A stretch of 16,663 nucleotides of DNA from NCBI GenBank assembly GCA_003158365.1, contig PMIW01000060.1:20744-37406 (forward strand), in the 5' to 3' direction. Below, piece after piece: positions 6,574 through 13,571 of the stretch. Each line of letters begins with the position of its first letter. Within the stretch, counting starts at the first letter, position 1. The DNA is from Ignavibacteriota bacterium. GTDB taxonomy: Bacteria > Bacteroidota > Ignavibacteria > Tepidaquicellales > Tepidaquicellaceae. The notes under the pieces are model-generated. The model saw only the letters and a program-made list of their open reading frames with translations, did not search any database and had not been told where the DNA came from. The position numbers were made by a program, and so were the translations under genes.

Positions 6574-8304
6574 ATGAAAAACATTATATACTTGTTTTGT
6601 ATTTTTGTCATAGTTTTTAGTTTTAATACAAAATCAGATGCACAGTGGTCTTCAAATCCGGCGGTCAATCTTACCGTCTGCGATACAACAGGTGAACAGG
6701 TTCTTCCTAAAATCGGAATAACATCTGACGGAGGATGTTATATAGGCTGGTTTGACAGCAGAAGCGGGAGCTATGCAGTCTATCTGCAAAAATTAAATGC
6801 ACAGGGTGTAAAACAGTTTCCTGCGGGAGGTCTTTTAATCAGCAATAACTCCCAGAGCACTTCACTCGTTGACTGGGATTTAGCTATCGATGACAGTAAT
6901 TGCTGCGTACTCGCATTTACGGATACCCGTGCAGGCAGTTCCATCAATCCTTATGTTTACAGAATCAGCCCTACAGGACAGTTCCTCTGGGGCGCAAACG
7001 GAATTGCATTAACGGATTCCGCAGCAGTATATCAGGCAAATCCTAAAGTAATTGTTACTTCAGACGGAAATTTCGTAATTCCCTGGCAGTACAACAATAA
7101 AATTGGTATGGTAAAGCTGAATAAAACAGGAACAAAACTCTGGGGCAGCACACCACTTATGGTAATCGGAAACACAAGCACAAATGAAAAATTTAATTTT
7201 CCTACCGGTATAAAATCAGATAACGGAAGCATTATATTATATTGGATGGGTTATACTGGTACATTTATCAGTCCGTCAAATTACAGAACATATACACAAA
7301 AATTTTCTTCGGCAGGTGCAATCCAATGGGGAAATCCGCAGGATACAATATGGAGTCTCGGAAGTGCGCAGGGAACATATCAGCCGAGTGTTTATCCGGA
7401 CGGAAGCAACGGAGCAATTTATGTATGGCAGAGTTATATAGCAGGTCCAACTAACTGCTATGTGCAGAGAAAAAACTCAGCGGGACAAATTCAGTTTCCT
7501 GTTAACGGTGCAACGGTTGCAGACGTAAATTCGGATTTACGCTTTCAACCTGCTGCCTGTTATATGCCTTCCACACAGGAAACCTATGTATTCTGGCAGG
7601 AAAAAAATTCACTGCAATCCATGATTGGAGTTTACGGACAGAAATTTACATCAGATGGCACAAAGCTATGGCCAAGTACAGGTTTTATTTTCAAACCGCT
7701 TGACGGAAATTCATTTGCGTCTTTGTATGCTTATTCAACAGATACATCTGTACTGGTTTATTATGTTGAACTGATAGGCAGCGGCTCTACAGGACTGGTA
7801 AAGGGATTTAAAATTAACAGAAGCGGAACATTCCTCTGGGGAGGCGGAAGCATTATCACTCCCTGCACAAATACTGCATCAAAAGGCAGAATGAGCATGG
7901 GAATAAACCAGAACAATATGTCCATTCTTGCTTTTTCAGACGGAAGAATAGATGCGGGCGGAATGTATGCGCAGAATGTAAACTATAACGGAACATTCGG
8001 ACCTCCGACAGGAATTTCCAATTTGGGAAATTCAGCACCTGATAAATTTGAATTGTATCAGAATTATCCGAATCCGTTTAACCCGGCTACGATTATAAGA
8101 TTTCAGATTAAAGATTTAAGATTTGTGACTCTAAAAGTTTATAATATTCTCGGAAAAGAAATCGCAACACTTGTTAATGAAAATTTGAAATCAGGCAATT
8201 ACGAAGTAAACTTTAATGCGGATAAATATTCCTCTGGAGTTTATTTCTATAAACTGACCGCGGGAGATTTTGTGGAAGTGAAGCGGATGCTTCTTGTCAA
8301 ATAG
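6574..8304 (+). CDS. Secreted propeller-like protein with type IX sorting domain
   Basis: The 576-residue protein has a Sec signal peptide (MKNIIYLFCIF..., probable cleavage after SDA at residue 23). A long body of beta repeats, about residues 24-480, recurs as 'G-x-xLWG-x-G' segments (for example TGQFLWGANGI, TGTKLWGSTP, SGTFLWGGGS) alternating with strands such as DGGCYIGWFDSRSG and NMSILAFSDGRIDAG, which suggests a beta-propeller. The C-terminal ~85 residues, from FELYQNYPNPFNP at about 492, form a type A type IX sorting domain with LKVYNILGKEI, SGVYFYKL and a basic end (VKRMLLVK). The protein should therefore cross the outer membrane by the PorSS/T9SS and be attached or released at the surface. 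No enzyme motif is visible. Its stop codon lies within a heptad repeat that runs into a terminator. Confidence 0.88.
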   Translation: MKNIIYLFCIFVIVFSFNTKSDAQWSSNPAVNLTVCDTTGEQVLPKIGITSDGGCYIGWFDSRSGSYAVYLQKLNAQGVKQFPAGGLLISNNSQSTSLVDWDLAIDDSNCCVLAFTDTRAGSSINPYVYRISPTGQFLWGANGIALTDSAAVYQANPKVIVTSDGNFVIPWQYNNKIGMVKLNKTGTKLWGSTPLMVIGNTSTNEKFNFPTGIKSDNGSIILYWMGYTGTFISPSNYRTYTQKFSSAGAIQWGNPQDTIWSLGSAQGTYQPSVYPDGSNGAIYVWQSYIAGPTNCYVQRKNSAGQIQFPVNGATVADVNSDLRFQPAACYMPSTQETYVFWQEKNSLQSMIGVYGQKFTSDGTKLWPSTGFIFKPLDGNSFASLYAYSTDTSVLVYYVELIGSGSTGLVKGFKINRSGTFLWGGGSIITPCTNTASKGRMSMGINQNNMSILAFSDGRIDAGGMYAQNVNYNGTFGPPTGISNLGNSAPDKFELYQNYPNPFNPATIIRFQIKDLRFVTLKVYNILGKEIATLVNENLKSGNYEVNFNADKYSSGVYFYKLTAGDFVEVKRMLLVK

Positions 8305-8332
8305 CAAATAACAAATATCAAATAACAAAAAA
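8298..8332. repeat. CAAATAA heptad array at the stop codon of the T9SS gene
   Basis: Five 7-bp units run from 8298 to 8332: CAAATAG, CAAATAA (8305), CAAATAT (8312), CAAATAA (8319) and CAAAAAA (8326). The first holds the TAG stop codon (8302-8304) of the secreted-protein gene. The last merges with the left arm of the terminator at 8327. The sequence differs from the suf arrays, but period and placement at a gene end are the same. Confidence 0.75.
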
Positions 8333-8363
8333 GAGCAATGGACTTAGTTCTTTGCTCTTTTTT
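8327..8363. terminator. Bidirectional intrinsic terminator between convergent genes
   Basis: A perfect 12-bp inverted repeat has its left arm at 8327-8338 (AAAAAAGAGCAA) and its right arm at 8352-8363 (TTGCTCTTTTTT), around a 13-nt loop. The G+C core is flanked by A and T runs, so it can work on both strands. It lies between the stop of the T9SS gene (8304) and the stop of the convergent YCF48-like gene (8382). Confidence 0.85.
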
Positions 8364-8381
8364 TATATTTAATATCTTATA

Positions 8382-9374
8382 TTAATATGTTTCTCCGCCG
8401 TTTGTCGTAGCGAGTATCACTCCCTGCTCGCCGACTGCAAATCCCGTGTTATCATCTATAAAGCAGACTGAATAAAGATTTACGCCGACATTAGATTTAA
8501 GCAATCTCCATACGCCGCCCCAGTTAGTAGAAGTAACAATTACACCTCCGCCCCCGACTGCTGTTATTCTGTTTATTGTCGGCATCGAAACACTAAAAAG
8601 TGTATTTGTAACATTGCTTGTACAACTGTACCATCCCTGTCCACCGTCTATTGACATGTGTATCTCTCCCAAATTCCCGACTACAACTCCTGTATTTGCA
8701 TTTATAAATGCTATGCCGTTCAAATCCACTCCCGTTCCGCTTGGAGCGGTTACCCAGTTATATCCGCCGTCCCAGGTTCTGTAAATCTGGCCGCCGCTTC
8801 CGCAAAGCAGTCCGTAGACATAATCTACAAAAAACATACCGTACATTGTGGTCTGAACCTGAATTTCGGGATACCAGTTTGCCCCTCCGTTAGATGTCAT
8901 AAACACCGAGCCTGCATAACCTGTCAGATACCCTGCATTTGCATCTTTAAAAGTAACGGCATTAATCTGGTTCGTAACTCCTGTGTACTGGTCGAACCAG
9001 GTACTGCCGCCGTCAGTAGTTTTTATAACCGTGCCGTTATACCCGACTGCAACTGCGTTATTTTCATCAATGCATTTTATCCCTTTCAGCCAGTAAGCCG
9101 AGCCTGCGTGAACAACCGACCAGAATGCACCGCCGTTTGTAGTCCTCAATACTTTTCCGTTTTCGCCGGCTGCCATGCCGAATGATGAATTTACAAATGA
9201 AACCGAAAAAAGTGAATTTGTTATATTACTCGTCTGCGATTTCCAGCCGCTGTTACCCCCGCTTGTTGTATTTTGATTGGAAACAGGGTCGTTTGTTTTA
9301 TCGCACGAAAAAAATAAAACGGTAAGAGATAAAACAAATATAATTTGTACTGTATTTAATAATAACTTTTTCAT
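8382..9374 (-). CDS. YCF48-like seven-repeat propeller lipoprotein
   Basis: The protein is a lipoprotein (MKKLLLNTVQ..., lipobox FFSC with Cys24 from the chosen start) followed by seven copies of a ~41-residue repeat ending 'G-x-x-G-x-x-G-x-(I/V)-x-x-T-x-(D/N)GG-x-x-W'. Examples are AVGYNGTVIKTTDGGSTW and LTGYAGSVFMTSNGGANW. This is the YCF48/BNR-like pattern of seven-bladed propellers such as the photosystem II assembly factor, but nothing ties this one to photosynthesis. The last repeat stops at TTNGGETY, and the mature N terminus begins at the next point of the repeat (GWKSQTSNITNSLFSV), so blade seven would be closed by both ends. I chose ATG at 9374-9372 because AAAAGGG lies 8 nt upstream; in-frame ATGs at 9380 and 9401 would add 2 or 9 residues. 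It has no type IX sorting domain. Confidence 0.87.
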   Translation of the reverse strand: MKKLLLNTVQIIFVLSLTVLFFSCDKTNDPVSNQNTTSGGNSGWKSQTSNITNSLFSVSFVNSSFGMAAGENGKVLRTTNGGAFWSVVHAGSAYWLKGIKCIDENNAVAVGYNGTVIKTTDGGSTWFDQYTGVTNQINAVTFKDANAGYLTGYAGSVFMTSNGGANWYPEIQVQTTMYGMFFVDYVYGLLCGSGGQIYRTWDGGYNWVTAPSGTGVDLNGIAFINANTGVVVGNLGEIHMSIDGGQGWYSCTSNVTNTLFSVSMPTINRITAVGGGGVIVTSTNWGGVWRLLKSNVGVNLYSVCFIDDNTGFAVGEQGVILATTNGGETY

Positions 9375-9550
9375 TGGCATTACCCTTTTCAGATAATTCA
9401 ATTTAAAATAATTAAAAATAAAGAAAAATCATAGGAAGTCTAATTTATTGAAAAACAGGGCTATTAGGAAACCAAACAGCAAAAACCGAGTATAAAAAAT
9501 AAAGTTATTTTATCATATAAATTAAATATATTGTAAAAAACAACTCAGGG

Positions 9551-10354
9551 ATGAAATTCAAAGATATACTAAAATATTTTTTTAGCTGTATTTTTATTTT
9601 TTCTCTTGCATATATTTCCGCCTGTGATTCAAGCGGAGGTTTAATTACATCCACTCCTCCCCCGCCGCCAAACCCGAATCCATACGGAGAAGGCAACGGA
9701 AAAATCACATTTATGAGAACCCAGCAAATAGCAGGACCTGTTACAATTAAGATTTCAAATAAATCCCTTAACGATTCTTTGGTATGGCAGGCAGCACCTC
9801 CCTGTGATACAAACATCGCAACCTCACAAATTTTAAAAGCAGGAAACTACTCCGTTAAAATAGAAGGCAGTGTGTTTATGTGCAATTACGGAGTTACGGT
9901 AGAAGAAAGAAAATGCAAAATTCTGGATTACACGAATTGTAACGGCGGAAACACAGGATGTACCGATATTACAGGCATATGGCTTAGAACATCGGACGGA
10001 CCCTGTCCGAATTGCAGGGGCTTGAAAGTGGAATTCAGAAACGGAGAAGGCGAAGTAATTTTTACTCCCGCAGGCTGCAGGTTTCCGCTCGGTGATATTA
10101 AATGGAATAATTTTAATTTAGATAACTGCACTATAAACGACCTTGCACGGGATTCACTCGGGGGAAGCCCTGAATTTCAACCTGCTAACATGGTTTTCGA
10201 TAATAAAAATTCATTTGTTATTAATGGACCTTCGGGTACAATACCATATTCAAGAATAGCTCAAATTAATGATAAAAAAACATCACATAATATTATCCGT
10301 TATAATAACAGCAATCGCGCTCCTGAGTCAACCGGGCTGCAAACTGCCAGATGA
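9551..10354 (+). CDS. Cysteine-rich lipoprotein of unknown function
   Basis: I do not recognise a named family. The 267-residue product has a lipoprotein signal with lipobox ISAC (Cys25), then a Ser/Gly and proline-rich linker (PPPPPNPNP, 36-44). A first beta region follows (about 50-125, with LKAGNYSVKIEGS), then a second (about 138-235) starting TGCTDITGIWLRTSDG, which resembles the opening of lipocalin-like surface domains (ITGxW). Nine cysteines follow the lipid-anchor Cys (85, 111, 122, 130, 137, 152, 155, 176, 193), suggesting disulfides outside the cytoplasm. The recognisable fold ends near IPYSRI (231-236). The last ~30 residues are the out-of-frame reading of the next gene's signal peptide, so the true stop may have been lost or shifted. 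No ribosome-binding site is obvious. Confidence 0.72.
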   Translation: MKFKDILKYFFSCIFIFSLAYISACDSSGGLITSTPPPPPNPNPYGEGNGKITFMRTQQIAGPVTIKISNKSLNDSLVWQAAPPCDTNIATSQILKAGNYSVKIEGSVFMCNYGVTVEERKCKILDYTNCNGGNTGCTDITGIWLRTSDGPCPNCRGLKVEFRNGEGEVIFTPAGCRFPLGDIKWNNFNLDNCTINDLARDSLGGSPEFQPANMVFDNKNSFVINGPSGTIPYSRIAQINDKKTSHNIIRYNNSNRAPESTGLQTAR

Positions 10355-11291
10355 TTCAGTACCGGAAACTCCGCCTTATGTTTATGATACAGGAATGTGG
10401 CTTGTAGGGCAGCTTTCTACAGGCGGAGATGCAAGGGATGTTAAAGGAGTTTTTATTAACGGCACTCAATATGCTTTTCTTGCCGACGGTCAAAAAGGCC
10501 TGGAAATAATAAACCTGTCGGATGCGGCGAAACCTGTTTTGACTTTTACTTATGGCACCAATGGATTTGCAAAAGAAGTTTTTGTGGACAGCATCGCATC
10601 AAAAAAATTCGCATTTGTTTCTGACCTTGATAACGGATTATATATTTTAAATGTTACAAATCCTTCAAGCCCGATTCTTGATACTGCAATTGCTTATTCA
10701 GGGGGAGCGGTTTCATCTTATTTGAAAAACGGATATCTTTATGTTTCTTTAAACCAGTCTGCAATTAAAATATTAAACGTATCCGCACTTCCAGATTCTG
10801 TTTTCGAGGTTTCAACTTACATTACGCAAAATACCGTTGAACATATAGAAATATCGGGAACACTAGCATTCCTGCTTGAAAAAAACACGGGGTGTGAAAT
10901 TGTTGATATATCAAATCCTGCTTCGCCTGTTATTCAGTGCCTGTTCACAACATCGGGAAGTTGTTATGATATTAAAAAAGCAGATAATCTTGTATATATT
11001 GCCGATGGCACGGCAGGTGTCTGCGTTGTCAACGTAGGAAATCCCGCTAATCCGTATTTCGTTAATCAGGTAAATACAGATTCCGATGTACGAGGTATAG
11101 ATTACTCGCCGAATTTTATGTTCACGGCTGAATATAACTCGGGATCGGAGGTATTCAATTTATTTAATCCGCCTTATCCAAAAGGATTCGGATATTATGA
11201 AACTCCGGGTTACTGCTATCGTGTTAATTATTTTAAAGGGAAAGTATTAATAGCTAACGGACAATACGGACTTTTAATCCTCAGGTTTTAG
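10269..11291 (+). CDS. LVIVD-repeat propeller lipoprotein
   Basis: The 340-residue protein starts with a signal peptide (MIKKHHIILSVIITA...) and a Cys at 24 (QPGC, a loose lipobox). The rest is made of LVIVD-type repeats, the ~42-residue units that end in 'Lx(I/V)(I/V)(D/N)(I/V)SxPxxP'. Examples are GLEIINLSDAAKPV, GLYILNVTNPSSPI, GCEIVDISNPASPV and GVCVVNVGNPANPY, with a final GLLILRF. Such repeats form beta-propellers in bacterial and archaeal surface proteins; no enzymatic role is known. The ATG lies in TAATGATAA and overlaps the 3' end of the preceding gene by 86 bp in another frame. The signal peptide and repeats show this frame is real. The stop overlaps the convergent DUF2892 gene by 11 bp. 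Confidence 0.88.
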   Translation: MIKKHHIILSVIITAIALLSQPGCKLPDDSVPETPPYVYDTGMWLVGQLSTGGDARDVKGVFINGTQYAFLADGQKGLEIINLSDAAKPVLTFTYGTNGFAKEVFVDSIASKKFAFVSDLDNGLYILNVTNPSSPILDTAIAYSGGAVSSYLKNGYLYVSLNQSAIKILNVSALPDSVFEVSTYITQNTVEHIEISGTLAFLLEKNTGCEIVDISNPASPVIQCLFTTSGSCYDIKKADNLVYIADGTAGVCVVNVGNPANPYFVNQVNTDSDVRGIDYSPNFMFTAEYNSGSEVFNLFNPPYPKGFGYYETPGYCYRVNYFKGKVLIANGQYGLLILRF

Positions 11292-11484
11292 CTTCATCAC
11301 TTTTTTTGCATGTATTTATTCCGAAGAGCGGATATAACATACACTTAGATCTTGCAACAGTGATTAAGGGAATAATTCCTATTAATCCCCACCAGCTTCT
11401 TAAATAAAAACCAACGAATGCTATGATAAAAACACCTATTATTAAGCGGATAATTTTATCGGTTGTGCCTATATTCGGATTCAT
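11281..11484 (-). CDS. YgaP-like / DUF2892 two-helix membrane protein
   Basis: This 67-residue protein matches the DUF2892 (YgaP transmembrane domain) pattern. It opens MNPNIGTTDKIIRLIIG, has two hydrophobic helices (IIRLIIGVFIIAFVGFY and WWGLIGIIPLITVA), then a conserved tail with two Cys (SKCMLYPLFGINTC). In YgaP the domain anchors a rhodanese, but stand-alone copies are common and their role is unknown. The start is well supported: GGAGT lies 8 nt upstream of the ATG, the clearest Shine-Dalgarno in the window. Its 3' end overlaps the end of the LVIVD gene by 11 bp. The dioxygenase gene lies 72 bp upstream on the same strand, so the two may be co-transcribed. Confidence 0.88.
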   Translation of the reverse strand: MNPNIGTTDKIIRLIIGVFIIAFVGFYLRSWWGLIGIIPLITVARSKCMLYPLFGINTCKKSDEAKT

Positions 11485-11556
11485 TATTTTTACTCCTTTA
11501 AAGGTTAGTTTCTATTAGCAACTATTATAAAAGGATTATAATTCCATTTTAAATTT

Positions 11557-12345
11557 TTACCCGATTCTGAAACACCTCATGCTAAGGGAAGTTATTATTT
11601 CTTCGTAAGTAAAGTTTATATCTTCATTTTCCTGCACCAGCCCGAGGCAGTAAAGAAGCGGTATGTAATGGTCGGTCGTCGGCACGGACATCTTCGCAGC
11701 TTCCCCTCCGGACTGATAATTTATAAGGCTCTCAAAATCTCTTTTTACAATTTTATCCTTTACCCATTCGTCGAATTCGGACGCCCACGGATATTTATTC
11801 GGATTATCCAGAGGAAATGCATACTGCAGGTTATGTACGATATTCCCGCTGCCTATTATTAATATATTTTTTTTGCGTAAAGGAAAAAGTTTTTTACCTA
11901 AATCAAAATGATATTGCATTGGTTGATGGAAGTCTATGCTAAGCTGGAACACAGGAATATCCGCATCAGGAAACATATGCACGAGCATCGACCATGCTCC
12001 GTGGTCAAGCCCCATTTCTTCATCTGCCTTAATTTCAGGAATCAGTTCCATAGTATATTCTGCCTGTATAGGAGCACCCGGTGCGGGATAGACAACCTTG
12101 TACAGCTCTTCAGGAAATCCCGAAAAATCGTAAATCGTTTCGGGGAAAGCTGTCGTGCTTGCATAAATACCCCTTGTCAACCAGTGCGCCGATACCACAA
12201 GTATTGCATCGGGTTTCCACTTAAGCGAATTGCCCATTTCGTTAAGTCTGCGCGTGAATGCATTTGTATATACGGCATTCATCGGGTTACCGTGCCCGAG
12301 AAAAAAAACAGGCATTAAACTTTTATAACTGTTTCCGTTAATCAT
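11557..12345 (-). CDS. ygiD: DODA-type extradiol aromatic ring-opening dioxygenase (YgiD family)
   Basis: The 262-residue protein has the length and motifs of E. coli YgiD and plant 4,5-DOPA extradiol dioxygenase (LigB superfamily): FLGHGNPMNA with His18, VSAHW with His54, GLDHGAWSML with His115, QLSID, GSGNIVHNL with His171 and PTTDHYIPLLYCLG with His226. His18, His54 and His226 fit the metal ligands of this family and His171 the catalytic histidine. YgiD opens the ring of L-DOPA in vitro; the natural substrate is uncertain, so a general aromatic ring-opening role is the safe call. A shorter start at Met11, right before the conserved fold, is possible. A candidate promoter lies at 12363-12392. 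No other aromatic catabolism gene is visible. Confidence 0.93.
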   Translation of the reverse strand: MINGNSYKSLMPVFFLGHGNPMNAVYTNAFTRRLNEMGNSLKWKPDAILVVSAHWLTRGIYASTTAFPETIYDFSGFPEELYKVVYPAPGAPIQAEYTMELIPEIKADEEMGLDHGAWSMLVHMFPDADIPVFQLSIDFHQPMQYHFDLGKKLFPLRKKNILIIGSGNIVHNLQYAFPLDNPNKYPWASEFDEWVKDKIVKRDFESLINYQSGGEAAKMSVPTTDHYIPLLYCLGLVQENEDINFTYEEIITSLSMRCFRIG

Positions 12346-12362
12346 ATATTATATTTATTATT

Positions 12363-12392
12363 CAAAAATATCTAACAACTAAAACGTTCAAA
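12363..12392 (-). promoter_or_regulatory. Candidate Bacteroidota-type promoter for the dioxygenase gene
   Basis: Read on the minus strand, TTTG (12392-12389) is followed 18 bp later by TATTTTTG (12370-12363), matching the -33 TTTG and -7 TAnnTTTG elements of the Bacteroidota primary sigma factor at acceptable spacing. The predicted transcript would start about 10 nt before the ATG, a very short leader, and no Shine-Dalgarno is present. Both elements lie in A/T runs, so chance remains possible. Confidence 0.4.
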
Positions 12393-12394
12393 AA

Positions 12395-12430
12395 AATCCG
12401 TTCATATCAGTTTAATCTGTGTTTATCCGT
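12395..12430. repeat. ATCNGT degenerate repeat in the intergenic region
   Basis: Four short units with the core ATC(C/A/T)GT occur at 12396, 12406, 12415 and 12425, spaced 10, 9 and 10 bp: AATCCGT, TATCAGT, AATCTGT and TATCCGT. Two copies of the reverse complement, ACGGAT, lie between sufC and sufD at 1328 and 1336. The array fills most of the gap between the Ada-type gene and the dioxygenase gene. Function is not known. Confidence 0.5.
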
Positions 12431-12449
12431 ATGCTATGCACTAACGCTT

Positions 12450-13487
12450 TTAAGAGTTCTTTTTTTCGAAATCAAGCAGCCATTTTTTTCTCCACAATCC
12501 CCCGCCGTAACCTGTCAGTGTACCGTCTTCACCAATCACACGATGGCAGGGAATAATAATAGAAATCCTGTTATGCCCGTTTGCATTTGCAACAGCCCGC
12601 ACTGCTTCGGGTTTTTTCAGTTTTGCTGCCTGAGTTTTGTAGGATATTGTTTTTCCGTATGGAATTCTTTTCAGCTCTTCCCAGACACTCTTCTGAAACT
12701 CCGTTCCAGGCGCATCGAGCGGTACAGAAAAACTTTTTCTTTTACCTTCGAAATATTCTCCAATCTCTTTTCTCAATAAATCAAAATGCGGATTCTCGCC
12801 CGGCAAAATCACAGCATTTAAATATTTTCCCAGTTCTTTAAATTCCGTTTCCATCATACGCCTGTCCGTAAAATCAAACATGCAAATTCCTTTTTCACTT
12901 GCCGCCGCATACATAGGGCCAATCGGGGTTTCCATGCGTATTAAATTAATCACTTTTTTTGAAATGGATTTCATCGGAGCCTTGCCGACAATTGATTTGA
13001 ACGAATCGTTAAACCCGCTTAATGATTCATAACCGGAATCGAATGCAATACTGGTAACTTTTTCACCCGACTGTAATTTCGTGAATGCATTATTCAGCCT
13101 CATCATTCTCCGGTATGAGTGAAATGTTATGTTCAGATTTTTCTTAAACCACCGTCTTAATTTATTCGGTTCAAGTCCCCTTTTTCTTAAATCCCAATCT
13201 TTTAATTTCGTACCCGGGTTATCGTTAATTTCTTTTATCAGTTTTTTTATATATTCCGGTGTAGAGCCGAGATTTTCAAGCGGCGAGCATACCTTGCAGG
13301 GCCTGTATCCGTGCACTATAGCATCTTTTGATGTATAAAAATATTCAACATTTTCGCGTTTCGGTTTTCGTGCAGTGCAGGACGGCCTGCAGAATATCCC
13401 GGTTGTTTTTACCGCTACAAAAAACTGCCCCTCGAACGAGGCGTCTTTTCTCAGCAGTGCATTATACATTATTTTTTCTGTAAGCAT
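12450..13487 (-). CDS. ada: Ada-type alkylation-response regulator and methylated-DNA methyltransferase
   Basis: This 345-residue protein has the three-part build of E. coli Ada (354). Residues 1-75 are the zinc domain that takes methyl groups from phosphotriesters, with Cys33 and Cys37 in GIFCRPSC and Cys64 and Cys67 in YRPCKVC, at exactly the E. coli spacing (4, 27, 3). Residues ~75-172 are an AraC-type helix-turn-helix region (TSIAFDSGYESLSGFNDSFKSIVG). Residues ~180-345 are the O6-methylguanine methyltransferase domain, with GTEFQKSVWEELKRIPYGKT and acceptor Cys314 in IIPCHRVIG. It should repair alkylated DNA by suicide methyl transfer and, once methylated, activate transcription, possibly of itself. 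AAGGA 6 nt upstream supports the start. No alkB or alkA neighbour is seen. Confidence 0.95.
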   Translation of the reverse strand: MLTEKIMYNALLRKDASFEGQFFVAVKTTGIFCRPSCTARKPKRENVEYFYTSKDAIVHGYRPCKVCSPLENLGSTPEYIKKLIKEINDNPGTKLKDWDLRKRGLEPNKLRRWFKKNLNITFHSYRRMMRLNNAFTKLQSGEKVTSIAFDSGYESLSGFNDSFKSIVGKAPMKSISKKVINLIRMETPIGPMYAAASEKGICMFDFTDRRMMETEFKELGKYLNAVILPGENPHFDLLRKEIGEYFEGKRKSFSVPLDAPGTEFQKSVWEELKRIPYGKTISYKTQAAKLKKPEAVRAVANANGHNRISIIIPCHRVIGEDGTLTGYGGGLWRKKWLLDFEKKNS

Positions 13488-13512
13488 ATTTTTTCCTTAA
13501 TTAATTCTTATA

Positions 13513-13520
13513 CAAAGATA
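13513..13520 (-). promoter_or_regulatory. Candidate -7 promoter element for the Ada-type gene
   Basis: On the minus strand TATCTTTG is a full match to TAnnTTTG, 25 bp before the ATG at 13487, placing a start site near 13506. No TTTG is found at the expected -33 distance, which would fit a promoter that needs an activator such as Ada itself; that is inference. Confidence 0.35.
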
Positions 13521-13571
13521 TACGTAATCATTTTAATCTGCTACCGATAACTTAACATGGAATTTTAATTA

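Noticed and set aside
8658..9185. 175-codon open frame on the + strand, antisense to the YCF48-like gene
   Set aside because: It is the complement of the repeat units; its translation is Cys/Ser-rich without a domain or export signal, and the minus-strand gene has clear sevenfold repeats.
9505..9816. 103-codon minus-strand open frame covering the start of the cysteine-rich lipoprotein
   Set aside because: Its Gly-rich segment is the antisense of the proline linker, and the + strand has a proper lipobox.
11908..12318. 136-codon open frame on the + strand over the dioxygenase gene
   Set aside because: The minus strand carries all DODA-family motifs; the + frame has no recognisable feature.
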